A DNA stretch of 64,000 nucleotides, taken from positions 1-64,000 of the forward strand of contig JAXGGA010000078.1 in NCBI GenBank assembly GCA_038373865.1, written 5' to 3'. A program made the translations under genes and the position numbers. Of this stretch, positions 43,088 through 55,775 are shown in pieces. Source of the DNA: Uloborus plumipes (taxonomy: Eukaryota; Arthropoda; Arachnida; Araneae; Uloboridae). The notes beneath the pieces were generated by a model, which worked only from the letters and a program-made list of their open reading frames with translations, was not told the origin of the DNA and made no database searches. Position 1 is the stretch's first letter. Every line of letters starts with the position of its first letter.

Positions 43088-44305
43088 CACTGAAGTGACA
43101 AAAGTCATGGGATAGCAATATGCAAATTTTCAGATGGCAGTAGCATCGCATAGAACAGGTATAAATGCGCAGTGCTTTTACAGAGCTTTCATTTCTGTTC
43201 AAGTTATTCATGTGAAGAGGTTTTAACGTGATGATGACCGCACGACGTGAATTAACAGACTTTGAACGCGGAATGTTAGTTGGAGCTAGACGCATGGGTC
43301 ATGCCATTTCGGAAATCGTTAGAGAATTCAACATTCCCAGATCCACTGTGTCAAGAGTGTGCCGAGAGTATGAAATTTCAGGCATAACATCCCACCATGG
43401 ACAGCGCAGTGGTCGACCGCCTGCACTTAAAGATCGAGACCGGCGACGTCTGCAAAGAGTCGTAAATTCTAACAGACAAGCAACACTGCGTCAAATCACC
43501 GTAGAAATCAATGTGGGACGTACAATGGACGTGTCTGCTAGAACTGTGCGGAGAAATTTGGATTTCTTGGGCTATTCCAGCAGAAGACCGACTCGAGTGC
43601 CTTTACTGACAGAACGACATCGCTTGCAGCGACTCTCGTGGGCACGTGAGCATATCGGTTGGTCCCTAGATGAATGGAAAACCGTGGCCTGGTCCGATGA
43701 GTCACGATTTCAGCTGGTAAGAGCCGATGGTAGGGTTCGAGTGTGGCGCAGACCCCACGAAGCCATGGACCCAAACTGTCAGCAAGGCACTGTTCAAGCT
43801 GGTGGTGGCTCCGTAATGGTGTGGGCTGTTTTTTCATGGCATGGACTTGGTCCTCTAGTGCGACTGGACCGAACATTGACTGGAAATGCTTATGTGCAGC
43901 TACTTGGAGATCACTTGCAGCCATTCATGGACTTCATGTACCCAAACAACGATGGGATTTTTATGGATGACAATGCGCCATGTCACCGGGCCACAACTGT
44001 TCGCAATTGGTTTGAAGAAAATTCTGGACAATTCCAACGAATGATTTGGCCACCTAGATCGCCCGACATGAATCCCATTGAGCATTTATGGGACACCATC
44101 GAGAGGTCTGTTCGTGCCCAAAATCCTGCCCCATCAACGCTTTCACAATTATGGACGTCTATCGAGACAGCATGGCTCAATATTCCTGCAGAAGACTTCC
44201 AACGACTTGTTGAGTCCATGCCACGTCGAGATGTTGCACTTCGCCGGGCAAAAGGAGGGCCGACAGGATATTAAGAGGTATCCCATGACTTTTGTCACTT
44301 CAGTG
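43088..44305 (+). mobile_element. Intact DD36E Tc1/mariner transposon
   Basis: A 1218-bp element with perfect 27-bp terminal inverted repeats that begin CACTGAAGTGACAAAAGTCA at each end, bordered on both sides by TATA (so a TA duplication at 43086-43087 and 44306-44307). A single uninterrupted transposase ORF fills the interior. Identical termini and an unbroken ORF mean it inserted recently and may be autonomous. Confidence 0.95.
43231..44274 (+). CDS. Tc1/mariner transposase, DD36E type
   Basis: DDE transposase of 347 residues that would bind the element's ends and cut and rejoin it at TA sites in the nucleus. I start at the ATG at 43231; the frame is open one codon further up (GTG), and a second ATG follows immediately. 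The N-terminal third has two helix-turn-helix parts: FERGMLVGARRMGHAISEIV with IPRSTVSRVCREY (about residues 10-48), and ATLRQITVEI to SARTVRRNL (about 84-110), separated by SGRPPALKDR, an AT-hook-like linker. The catalytic residues are Asp156 (AWSDESRFQL), Asp247 (GIFMDDNAPCH) and Glu284 (SPDMNPIEHLWD). There are 36 residues between the second and third, hence DD36E. The C-terminus is RRAKGGPTGY. Length and domain order are normal for the family. No stop, frameshift or lost catalytic residue is seen. Confidence 0.96.
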   Translation: MMTARRELTDFERGMLVGARRMGHAISEIVREFNIPRSTVSRVCREYEISGITSHHGQRSGRPPALKDRDRRRLQRVVNSNRQATLRQITVEINVGRTMDVSARTVRRNLDFLGYSSRRPTRVPLLTERHRLQRLSWAREHIGWSLDEWKTVAWSDESRFQLVRADGRVRVWRRPHEAMDPNCQQGTVQAGGGSVMVWAVFSWHGLGPLVRLDRTLTGNAYVQLLGDHLQPFMDFMYPNNDGIFMDDNAPCHRATTVRNWFEENSGQFQRMIWPPRSPDMNPIEHLWDTIERSVRAQNPAPSTLSQLWTSIETAWLNIPAEDFQRLVESMPRRDVALRRAKGGPTGY

Positions 44306-44307
44306 TA

Positions 44308-47300
44308 TATCTCTTGCCGCAGAATATATATCCAATATTAAGTTGATGTAGTTTTTCACTTCCAAAATGTAGCCGATATAGGTTTTTACTTTCAATATTA
44401 TAGTTTAGCTAGTTTTTCAACTTTGATCCAACTGTGAACTTTAAAGTTGATATGACTTATGCTTCAGAAAAACTCTGCGAATATCATGTCTGTCTTACAC
44501 TTCAGAATTATTTCTGAAACATGTTTACCGATCAAATTCATGCAAAAATGACTAAAAAAAATTTTTTTTTAATTATAAAACTGAAAAAATTGCACTTAAT
44601 GTAATCCGTGAATCGTTAAGTAAACGTCCCCTATGGAATAAACAACAACCTTTGTCAAAGAAAACTTTCAAGTATAAAAGTTCAAAAATAAAGTTATATA
44701 AATGCAGCAGTAAACAGAAAAGTATTACAATTTAAATATGGAATGAGTTGTGCGTGGAAACGAAGAAAAGAATAAAAATCTTACATTTAAATGTATTTCC
44801 CTCGTTAGCTCATCTTTTGTAACATGCGAAGAAAAAAAGTGTGAAAAATTATTGCTGGGAGATCAATACAAGCTTTATTCACAAAACAGTGAGGACAATC
44901 TATTCTTTTCCTTATGTTTTTTCCTGTGTTTCATTTTTTCTCCATGATCTAAATATCGATTGTGGCTCAATATCGATTTTAACGTCTGCAGCCCGCTCGG
45001 CGTAAATTCTTCCTTTCCCCTTTTACCCCCTTTTTGCGTGTTTTTCAAACTCGCATGCTTCTAACAAAGACAAAAGATGTTACGGGGAAAAAAATACCTT
45101 TTTTTTTATCCCTCTCCCCTATTATTTTGTGAGATCTTTCAAGAATATTTAGTTATTGGAAAAATGGCTGCTAATATTTTTGAAACCCAATTTTTATTCG
45201 TCCGTGCAATCTTGTTTCACTAACGGAAATTTTCAAAGTTTCTTTTTCTTTCCCCCTCTTTTTTTTTTCTTTGCTTCAATTGGAATTTGGTTTATTCGGT
45301 GCAATTTGAAATAAAATAATTTTGAACGTGCCACCGGAGCAGTATGGAGAGGAAATTAAGAAAAACTATTTTGATATTAAAGGCTAATCAACTGCTTGTA
45401 TTTCTGCACTATAGGAAAGTACTTTGATATTGTTATTACTTTGAGAACGAAATGATTTTTTTAACAGCAATGTAAATAATGTTTGCGATTTAACTTGTTT
45501 GAAAAATAACTCCAAAAGAAGCTCGATATTTACAAAAAAAAAAAAAGAAAAAATTTAATTCATGTTGAGAAATCTAGGCAAAGCGAAATATATAGGTAGA
45601 ATAACTTACCTTTTTAAGAATTAAAAACCTTTAATCTTTTCTCAAAATTGTAGTGGTTAACTGTATTTAGAATAGCTTGAGGGAAGACACCGTAGGTTTT
45701 AACTTTTATTTAATGTAAAATAGATAGTTGGTTACAGTTTTAACCATACAATTTATTAATAAAATATGGACTTTTGTGATTGGAAAAAAAAAAGTTTTGT
45801 TTCAAAACACTTTTTTTACCTTCAATAATAAGGCTATCAAAAAGTTTGCCTAACCTAATAGAAAGAAGATGCTTCTAACTTACTAAAACTACTAGACCTA
45901 TTTCTCTACTATCAAAACTACGTCTAATATACTAAGTGAAGTATGTTGATAAATAATTTCGAGCACTTATCAAAAGGTAAAAAGGACCCAACTCTATAAA
46001 AGCACCCCTTAAACCAGTGGATAATCAACAATAATATTTGTATACTCTCAATGCGCATGCTCTTTCATTCTACATGACTGGCAAGTTGTTTTTATTTACG
46101 CGTGTGAGTGAAACACGTGGTACGGCAGCTTTCACAATGCAGCATATTTCACCCGATTTGTCTTATTGTTAAAAAATATAGAAAACAAAACGAACGTAAG
46201 GTCAAGAATCATCTAGCCGCTTTGAATTGAGTATTCACACCTTATAACATATTTTAATGATTCATCCAGCTCATATGTCGTCAAAAATACATTAAGTGTT
46301 ATCAACTACCTCCCTCCATGAAGCACAATAGCTAAAATCTTAAAATAATGAAGCGAAAGATAGCAGCACAAGTATTTCAAAAGCGGTTGTCAATCACATT
46401 CAATCAAGCACATGCTTTATTCGTAAGATTGTTTGAAATTGAAGCGAATTTTGGATTTCAATCAAATCTTCTGATAGTCCACGATACGGTTATTACCCAC
46501 TTCAAGTAAATTGAAAATATGCTGGGTGGTCTGGGTGGTCTACCCTTTTTCCATCGTAAAATATTCAAGGATGAAATTTAACGTCCATTTACATTCTCAA
46601 TCACTTCTTGTAATGCATAAATAGAACCTAATTTGCTGCACCTACTCGTTATCTTTCGAAACAAAATTGCTCTTCTCGGATGATCTTTGAGAATTAATAA
46701 CTCAGAAAATTTTAAATCAGTAAAATGAATAAAAATGGTCAAGCCAAGATGTATTTTCTTCCTCCAATAATTTACCTAAAAAAATTAATCTTCTTTAAAG
46801 TTAGAATATTTGAATGGAAAAGTTTTTTTCAAACACCTTTAAACTGTTTTGTCAAGAATAGGACACGAAAAAGCATTTTAAACCACCATGTAGATTTGTT
46901 ATTCCACTATTATAAACCGCTGATATTTTCTAAAATAATGGGTAATAGGTATTATGAGTAAGATTATGGCATCCATAATTATATTGGCGTTCTAACCTTA
47001 TGAATCCATCACTTGGATATATTGATGAACTATTTCTCTCTGCTGGTTACTCGTCGAAATTAAGATTTTGGTGGAAGTAGTCCAAATGAGGATTTTAAAG
47101 AGCCATTTTCAAACTCATCGAACCATCTAAACGTTTTAATTGCAACATTTTTTCCACGATATATTTAAAGCTGGGGTCCTTTATGTTCCCCAAAAATTTT
47201 GTAATAACTTTCTTGAAAGATTTTCACTTTTATTTTTCATAGAAGCAACGTAACTTTATTGGAATTATCTAACTGTTCCGTTACTACCTTTCAAAATCAT

Positions 47301-48340
47301 TTTTTACGTTTTTTTTCTACGGGGACTGACTCGCATTTTTTTTTTCCAGACACGAAAAAGAGGCCTTTACAAAATAATTTTTATTGGCTGAACCATAAGG
47401 CTTATGGAGCTATAATTTGGTATGGCTTAATGAAAGTCTTATATGTACTTCCAAAAAAAAAAATCATCAAAATCAGAGGGGGTTGAGTGGGGACGCCTCG
47501 TGCACTTGACATGGAATGACCCATATGTAGTTGGTTTTCGCAAAGCAAAACCATATTGGTTAGATATTTTTTCTCCTATTTAAACAAATATCATGTTCAG
47601 CTTAGATTAATTTTCCTCAGGTATCAATGTTGGTGTTCTGTACCATTCTTTCTTGTATCCACCTCGATTGTGTTTTCACCGTTTGGCTTTCCGATACGGT
47701 CGTATTAATTCCGGAGTAAGAGGAGTTGAAGTTTGTGCTTGTGGAATCATTTCATTCCCTGAATTGTAACTATTTGACGATTGTACTGGAAAACAAATTT
47801 TAGACACTGGTGTCAACCTCAAAATCATCTTCTGTGAAGACATTCATCTGAAATGGAAAAATCTCGGTTATACGAAAATCATTTCACTAGAACTTTCATA
47901 TTAAGTAAACAGATTCTTTATTTGACAAGACACATTTTGAACATTTTGATTCAACACCATTTGGAGACAAGCTATTTGATTTGCATTTTATGTAAGCAAT
48001 GCTTCCATTTAAAGCACCCAGTTTCTTTTTTTCTTCTTTTCTGTGCAAGGTTTTTGTGTATCCTATGTTTACTTAATGTTCATTGTAAAAGTAGTGTAAC
48101 TCCTTATTTTTAAAATGCATATTTGTTTGCTAAGTGGTATTACATTTAGTTACATTTTTTAGCATGATGCAGTATGATGTGTATAGTGCACTTTTCAAAG
48201 TGATGCAGTACACTTTTCGAAAAAAAAAAACTCTAATGACTAATATTAACAGAACACTTGTATTTTTTTTCCCAAGGAAAACTTTTCAGAGCTTTACAAA
48301 ATAAGGCATAGTAAAATCATTTACAAGGAGTTACCCCACC
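44308..48340. other. No gene seen
   Basis: Long AT-rich intergenic-looking stretch. ATGGAATGACCC at about 47511-47522 matches one end of the MITE family at 7939 and 50814, with no partner end. A short GGGTGGTCT duplication is at about 46525-46541. ORFs here are short and without recognisable domains. Confidence 0.5.
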
Positions 48341-49684
48341 TTTACAATGATCAGCAGCAAAAATGTCACAAAATCGAGTACGAAAAAGTGCCATTGCTAA
48401 AAAATACTTCTACAAATCCTCGAATTCTACCCGTGAGTGGTCCAAGTGAGGGCTTTTCCGTCGTAGCTTTTAAAAACGACAAGGTATAATTTGGGGCTGT
48501 TTATCGCATTTTGTTTTGGAGGGAGATTGGCCGGCGACGCAACTTTCACTTCATCGAACACCTAACAACCAACAAGATCGCCCCGGTAATTAAAGGCAAC
48601 GATGCTTGTCAGAGATAAGTCCTTGTTGCATTCTTGCACTGAGCAGAAGGCCCCGTCTGAGTGATAGTAAAGACCTTTTACAATGATCAGCAGCAAAAAT
48701 GTCACAAAATCGAGTACGAAAAAGTGCCATTGCTAAAAAATATTTCTACAAATCCTCGAATTCTACCCGTGAGTGGTCCAGGTGAGGGCTTTTCCATCGT
48801 ACCTTTTAAAAACGACAAGGTATAATTTGGGGCTGTTTATCGCATTTTGTTTTGGAGGGAGATTGGCCGTCGACGCAACTTTCACTTCATCGAACACCTA
48901 ACAACCAACAAGATCGCCCCGGTAATTAAAGGCAACGATGCTTGTCAGAGATAAGTCCTTGTTGCATTCTTGCACTGAGCAGAAGGCCCCGTCTGAGTGA
49001 TAGTAAGGACCTTTTACAATGATCAGCAGCAAAAATGTCACAAAATCGAGTACGAAAAAGTGCCATTGCTAAAAAATGTTTCTACAAATCCTCGAATTCT
49101 AACCGTGAGTGGTCCAAGTGAGGGCTTTTCCGTCGTAGCTTTTAAAAACGACAAGGTATAATTTGGGGCTGTTTATCGCATTTTGTTTTGGAGGGAGATT
49201 GGCCGTCAACGCAACTTTCACTTCATCGAACACCTAACAACCAACAAGATCGCCCCGGTAATTAAAGGCAACGATGCTTGTCAGAGATAAGTCCTTGTTG
49301 CATTCTTGCACTGAGCAGAAGGCCCCGTCTGAGTGATAGTAAAGACCTTTTACAATGATCAGCAGCAAAAATGTCACAAAATCGAGTACGAAAAAGTGCC
49401 ATTGCTAAAAAATATTTCTACAAATCCTCGAATTCTAACCGTGAGTGGTCCAAGTGAGGGCTTTTCCGTCGTAGCTTTTAAAAACGACAAGGTATAATTT
49501 GGGGCTGTTTATCGCATTTTGTTTTGGAGGGAGATTGGCCGTCGACGCAACTTTCACTTCATCGAACACCTAACAACCAACAAGATCGCCCCGGTAATTA
49601 AAGGCAACGATGCTTGTCAGAGATAAGTCCTTGTTGCATTCTTGCACTGAGCAGAAGGCCCCGTCTGAGTGATAGTAATGATGC
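48341..49684. repeat. Four tandem 336-bp units
   Basis: Units start at 48341, 48677, 49013 and 49349 (TTTACAATGATCAGCAGC), exactly 336 bp apart, and the fourth ends with GTCTGAGTGATAGTAA near 49678. Copies differ at only a few positions, such as GCCGGCGACGC/GCCGTCGACGC/GCCGTCAACGC and CTACCCGTGAG/CTAACCGTGAG. The unit is more GC-rich and complex than its surroundings, and none of the six frames is open for even 60 codons. Nothing in it matches the snRNA or rRNA genes I know. It is either satellite DNA or a tandem array of an unknown noncoding unit. Confidence 0.95.
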
Positions 49685-50813
49685 ATCCCTTTCTTTTAAA
49701 GCGATGAGAAAAAAATGGGCGTCGCCCCGACATTGAGTTACATTGAGGTGGCAATGACTGCTATTTATACGATTGGGGGAAACACTGCTGCATGCAAAGA
49801 GGGAAACTCGATCAAAGAAACCCGAAAATAAAACCTAATTCTTTTGATATATTTTTCTTGCCCTGTTGATCCACGTGATCGGCGTTTGAAAATGCTTGGA
49901 AATGCTATCCATTGCTGAGGGGGGTTCATGTCATTGTTTGACCTAAGGTCGGCGAATTCAGACTTGGGTGTGGTTTCTTCACCAACCTTGAAAAAACTCA
50001 ACCGTCATTTGAGGGGGGGAGGGTTGAATGGGGGGAACAGTGGGCAGCAGATCTTTGATGAGCAATTAGAGAAGAAAACCCTCCAAAAAGAGTGGCAAGC
50101 CGAGTAAACAGGCATTCAGTCGATTAATTCCTTTTTTAATTTGTCTCTTCAACTTTTTCCGATCTGCCGGAGGGGAAGAGCTGGGTGCAGGGAGAATTTC
50201 AGATGTTTTTATATCGATTTCACTCCAATTAATGCCTCTTGAGTGAGCAAAATTCTTGGGTGCTATTTTTTTTTTTTTCGAACTCTGCATTCTTAGGGTG
50301 GTTTCTGGAGTATTTTCGATGAAATAAACATGAAAAATTTCTACTCTTAACGATGTCATATAATTAGTTTTTTGTGTAGTTTTTATACTTTTCAGTTTCT
50401 TTCTCGTTTTTTTAATTTTCCAAAAGGAAACTATTAGTATAAAATTATAAAAGTAAAAATTCGTATAAAAAGAAGGAAAAAAAGGGGGGGGGGCAGGTGA
50501 ATTAAGAGCAATCGAAAAATGCAGTTAACAAACTTTCTTGTGGTCCTTTACCAATAAATAAACCATACCAGTAGCTGTTAACAATTGATTTTTTTTTTTT
50601 AATTTCAAAAACAAGAAATAAATCACTGTAATTGCTATTTTCTTTTTTTTTCAAAGCAATAGTAAAAAAATGACAAATCGCAGTCTTCTTTTATTGAAAA
50701 TTAATATTTATGAATCCTTAATTATATCATTGGATATCGTTGTCTACTGTTCATGAAAATAATCCATTCGGTTTTTGGTTTAACTTTAGATTGCTACACA
50801 GCAAATTATAATA
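49685..50813. other. No gene seen
   Basis: From 49685 to about 50340 the sequence is of fairly high complexity, without repeats; it carries ORFs of 78 and 97 codons on the minus strand that I do not recognise. The rest is AT-rich. Confidence 0.45.
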
Positions 50814-51255
50814 GGGTCATTCCATAGAAATGTCAACCTCAGCCGAAGGAAAAAAAAAATACCGAAGTGAAAAAAGTATCAAAAAATAAATAAATAAATA
50901 AAATTCATACAACATAAGATTTAATAAATGTGTTTTATGTTTTTTAAAAGCCAATTTTACACGTTTTTCAAATATATCATTCATTTTTTAACACTTGCTT
51001 AACTTTTAGAAATTTTTGACTCACAACTTGAGCATTCATTTTCAGGGTTGCAAAAATGTTACGTTAGACACGCTGCTATTTTAGTTGAAAAAATATCTAC
51101 TGTCAGTAATTTTGTTTTAAATTCTTAGCAAAAATGATACGTAGATACCATGTACATTGTAAATCCACCAGCATAACTCAAAAATATTTTTTATCCTTTA
51201 AGTTACAAGTACAAAATCAGCTCTGAATGTTACGTTAGTCACTATGGAATGACCG
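50814..51255. mobile_element. MITE, deleted inverted copy of the 7.9-kb one
   Basis: Starts GGGTCATTCCATAG and ends CACTATGGAATGACC(G), flanked by AATA on both sides. Over most of its length it is the reverse complement of 7939-8539 (CATTCATTTTCAGGGTTGC, CTACTGTCAGTAATTTTG and so on), lacking a central block that corresponds to about 8290-8435. The TTACGTTAG(A/T)CAC motif occurs twice. Confidence 0.9.
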
Positions 51256-54200
51256 AATAGTCTTTTTTTTTAGTAATTAACTCAAAGTTCGTCGAAGTAA
51301 AAAAAAAAAATCGTTCTATTCGGTAAAAGTATCAGTATTAACCGCACAATGAATTTTAGAGCACGTAGCTCAAAAAAAAAAAAAAATGTTTGTTTATAAT
51401 TGCAACTATACATGACACATTTTCGACAGGTGTATCAACTCTAGATAAAAAGTAATGTATTTGTTCTTTTTTCTTTGAAAAGGATTTTAGAAAATGTTTC
51501 TTTCTTACTCGTTTAATTAGCAGCCTTACTTTTTATGCAAGCATTGAGTAGCAGTTAAGACAATTCCGTCGTTTTTGACCGTATGTATATCAAGAGAAAC
51601 TTCTCAAACAGAAGCTTTTTGTTGGTTCAGTGACGTGGCTGTTGAAGAGAATAAATTCTAACCAAAAGTACACTATAACTCGAAGACACTTTCCAAATAG
51701 TAGAGTCTGTCGGAGAAATGGCTGTTAAATCAACCCCCATAAGGTACTAAACTGAACTTCAGTAACTCTAAAAAAATACCTACAGAAGCGTAGCTAGCTG
51801 TTTCTTAAACGAAATCGTTTTTAAAGCGATTCCATCCAGACTTAAACCATATTAAATTTCTACAAGAAACTTTCAAAGCAGTTTTCTCTCTAGATTCAAA
51901 ACATTCGTTGTTGAAGTGGTTCCTTGTGCTAAATAGTGCGTTCTTAAACTTTCTAGTACCGGGTAACGTCAATCAGAAGTAGTCGAATTCTGAAGGGAGA
52001 CAAAGGGACGAGTTTTTTTCAGGTTCATATTAAAAACAAATCCCTAAACCGAATAGAGTAAGTTTCTCTTTTTTTTTTTGAAATTGTATTTTAAGTGTAA
52101 AAATGCTTTATTGACGTGTAATTTGCAAATCTATCCTAAAGCTTTTGATAAGTACATTTCCAACCAAGTGCCAGCTGAAAATATAACGCGGAGTATTTGA
52201 ATTTCCATGGAGTAAACTAACTTTTTAATCACTTTATGAATTTTTCGAGCAATTGAATAATGACTGAGTTCACAACACATACACCTCTCTCGACTTCTAC
52301 TATTTTCAGGAAGTGACAGGACAATTTTAAGCATATTATTTTTTTTTTTTGCGAAACATTGTCGCAGAGATTGAAGATTAATTGTTCTTCTGCAGAAAGT
52401 AGATGGAGTCTTTTATTTTAAAGAGAAAATTGTACGAATAGTCAAATGGGGGGGGGGGAATGAAATGAAAAATAAAAGTTTTGACAAAGTTAAATTTAAG
52501 TAAATTTTGCATCATTGGAAGATATTTTCATAGGAAAGCAGTAACAGAATGGAGTTTCAAATTTGTTCTGGAGCCAATGCACTTGTGCTAACCGAAACTG
52601 ACGTTATTCGATAAGAAACTTCCCAAGCAGGGGGTTTACAGTGACTCAAGGAAGTAGGTGTTGAAGTAATTTTACTGAATGGAAGCTGCAGTAGTTTTCT
52701 TGAAGTATTAAAGATCACGAAGAAGTTAAAGAATAGTAAAATGACTCAAAGAATGATTTGGAAAAATTGCCATTTTCTGCTTGTTGGGAAATATTTTTTT
52801 TATTATTATTTATGTGTTTGCTTCTGAGATAATTTACTTGCTTATAGACAGTTACGTTCTTCGATTTATCGCTGTTTATTTTTTTCTCTATCATTTTAGT
52901 ATTAGTGGTGTTCGTCAAATAAGGTCACGAACTGAGGGGGAATGATTCGTAAAATTTATGACAGTTTAGGACAAGGTGGAAGGAGAAATTACGCGAAATG
53001 CGACATCACTCCTCTTTTTTTGTAACACTGTGCGTCTAAAGACAGGGTGACATGTGATAAGGCAAGGGGAGGGAATAAAGTGAAGTGTGACACCTTGTAA
53101 CAAAAGGAAAGGTTGTCACATTTTTTGACCACCATTTATATATTTGCTGATTTGATCACATCATTTATAGACAGTCCCTTAACTATCACCATTTCGTGAT
53201 CAGTTAAAGATTGATAAATATTACGGAAGGAATTCATAATGCAAGGCATTTTTTCTTCCACGCGGATTTTTTTTTTTTTAAATATTTTTTTCGTTTAATT
53301 GTGGTTAGCATTCTGAATCAATTTACTTTCGCTTGTTCTGCAATGCTTGCCGTAGACGTTATTGAAAAGTCAAACTGATAAACCATCCGTAAATTTGCAA
53401 ATGAAGACTTTGATTTTAACGCTTACAAAGAGAGAATGGTTTCTAAATACGGAAAAAAAAAATCCTAACGAGCAATTTTCATTCGAGAAGTGATTGTGCT
53501 AAAAAATGTAGTATTCTTTAAAGTAATTTAAATTTTTTGCCAAAATTGATGACTTTCAGAGGTAAAGGTAAACTAATGTAATTTCATCACTTTTGATAAG
53601 AAAAAAACATTTGTAAGTTCAAGTTTTCCTGTCAACTTTTTTATCTTGATGTAATTTCAGATATCTATGATTGTCTATATAATATACTCTGATCAATAAA
53701 GGAAACTTCAGTACAGTGAAATGTTTCGAATTTCATAAAATCTGTAAAAATTACAGCATTGAGGTAAAAACATACTTGTTGAAAGATAATTAATGAAAAA
53801 GAAAAAAAAAAAGAATCTGATTTTCTTGGTAATGATTATTGGGAGGTTAAATAAAAAATGCTGCAGGCAACTCAGAACATAATATCAAACCTGTGAAGAC
53901 ACATAACATTTTCAAATCTATAAATATGTAAAATTTTTCTTTTAAACCAATTTTACTGAGTCTTCTTCATATTATGTACTTTCTATTATGCTCATTGAAT
54001 ATTGTTTGGCTTTTTTTCTTATATTTTTGAAAATTACTTCATTTGCCGTATTTTTATTTGCCCTACTATATATATATATATATATATATATACATACACA
54101 CACACACACACTTTGTTTTTTCTCCGTTTAATTTTTAGTGAATTGGAATTGATAGCTAAAATGTATTTCGCCAAACTTTAGTTTTATGGCCATTTCACCT

Positions 54201-55138
54201 TTTTCTGTCTCACTTGAAGAATAAAAATATTTTCTCAACTGTGAAATATAACCAATAAAACTCATTACGAGCGTGAGAAAAATGAAAAGTTTTACCCTCA
54301 ACTATATATATATATTTCTTATGGCAGGCCATAAAAGCTCTTCCACGAATGTAAAAATCGATGGATGCCAATGACAGCCACTATTACCGAAATCGAAATA
54401 GCTGTTTAAGATTTGCAATCAACTAGTGATTTGTAGATGCTTCGAAATTAAGACAATGCTGCTAAATAAGAAACATCGCATCAAGGAGAATTTTGTGAAA
54501 AAATCAATGTTGCTTAAATCGGAAATCGTTAGTTTTCGAAACCGTGCCAATGAATGGGAGTTTTTTTCCCCTACACAGGAAATGATAAAGTTCTTTTATC
54601 CTTATTTGGTCAAAGAAAAACATTATCGGAGGATGTTTTTCTGCTGTGGTCGATTGTTACTAAGCATCCCGATTGTAACAATAAGCATGGAGCGCTTAGC
54701 CTTTGTGGTATTGTGATTTAAACTGCGGATTCGAGTTAGTCATTGTTATAGATTGGTCTGATGAAGGAAAGCTGAAGACGTGTTATGACTTTTTTTCCCC
54801 TTAATATTTAAGATGTTTCACTTTTTTTTTTGCAGGATGTACTATCAGTTATTTATGATGTTTCAGGAATAATTTCTGATCAAAAGTTTAATTTAACAAA
54901 AAAGGGGGAGGGGGTCAATTAGTCTGCAACTTTTTTTTCCCTTTTGATGCAAAAAACTAAACGTACGAAAAAACACATGCGTATTATCTGTTGTTGCTAC
55001 CTTGTGCCAGCTAGGTTGGCAATTTAGGATGTGCTGCTTCATTTTTTTAATTGTACCATCATTTAGTATGAAGACAGCCTTCCACAGTACATACATGTCA
55101 TAAGAACCCATTTATAGAATAGGTAGCCATTCATATCA
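51256..55138. other. No gene; microsatellite inside
   Basis: AT-rich. A (TA)n(CA)n microsatellite is at 54066-54111. The stretch near 53035-53130 (GGGTGACATGTGATAAGG, GAAGTGTGACACC) resembles that at 7480-7570 and may be a shared old repeat. A 96-codon frame at 54426-54716 has no domain I recognise. Confidence 0.45.
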
Positions 55139-55440
55139 CAACAACAGTCACACTGAGAAAGGGCAGGAGAGAGAAAGTTCATCCGTGTCCAAGCCGGGAT
55201 TTGAACCCGAAACCTTCCCATTGGGGTTGGCGAGCGAAAGCGTGCAGAGAGCAGTAGCCCCCAAGTTCAGTTGAATTTTTCGTGGCTGGAGTTGTTGCCA
55301 AAAACAGAAATAACGATACCGGAAACCTTCGAGATTCGGCGACAGTCGTTGCTTCCCCGGGGTTACTTGTGCAAGAGTTCAAGTGGTTGTCATTTCGAGC
55401 TCTTCGAGCACTTACTGTGAATTTTTCATGAAACAATAAA
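55139..55440 (-). mobile_element. SINE-like segment with B box
   Basis: On the minus strand, CGCTTTCGCTCGCCAACC is followed by GGGTTCAAATCCCGGC, a good pol III B box / T-arm sequence, then GGACACGGATGAACTTTC and a CTCTCTCCTGCCC tail region. Upstream (55430 to 55280) the sequence is balanced and open for 85 codons. I read it as a tRNA-derived SINE or tRNA pseudogene; the A box and duplications are not clear. Confidence 0.45.
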
Positions 55441-55775
55441 TGTGATTGCGTAACTTTTGGTGTCGTTGATTCGCTTTCCCAATATTGTTGTAAGTTTAGG
55501 TTGGAATTGTACTATTCATCTTTTCTGCCTCTCAGAGTGGAACGCAACCCAATGTTCCAATGTAGTTACTTTTAATCAGAATGGGTAATATCACCCTTCT
55601 TAATTTTTAAAAACAATTTAGAGTCACCCTGTAACAATCAAAAAGGGGAATTGTTAACAAATAAACAAACGAAACTGAATATGCTGATGCAATAAATATC
55701 CAAAAGAATTCTTGGTATATGTTTGTAGAGTAGACTATTCTAGTACAGCGTGTGTTGAAGTAAACTGATGCTTAT

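Noticed and set aside
43538..43924. 128-codon ORF antisense to the intact transposase, and other frames at 43743-44341
   Set aside because: Shadows of the transposase gene, which has the catalytic motifs.
48341..49684. CRISPR-like array
   Set aside because: The units are identical along their entire 336 bp; there is no repeat/spacer alternation, and the context is eukaryotic.
48341..49684. Tandem snRNA or 5S rRNA gene array
   Set aside because: None of the U1, U2, U4, U5, U6, U11, U12 or 5S signature sequences I know is present on either strand.
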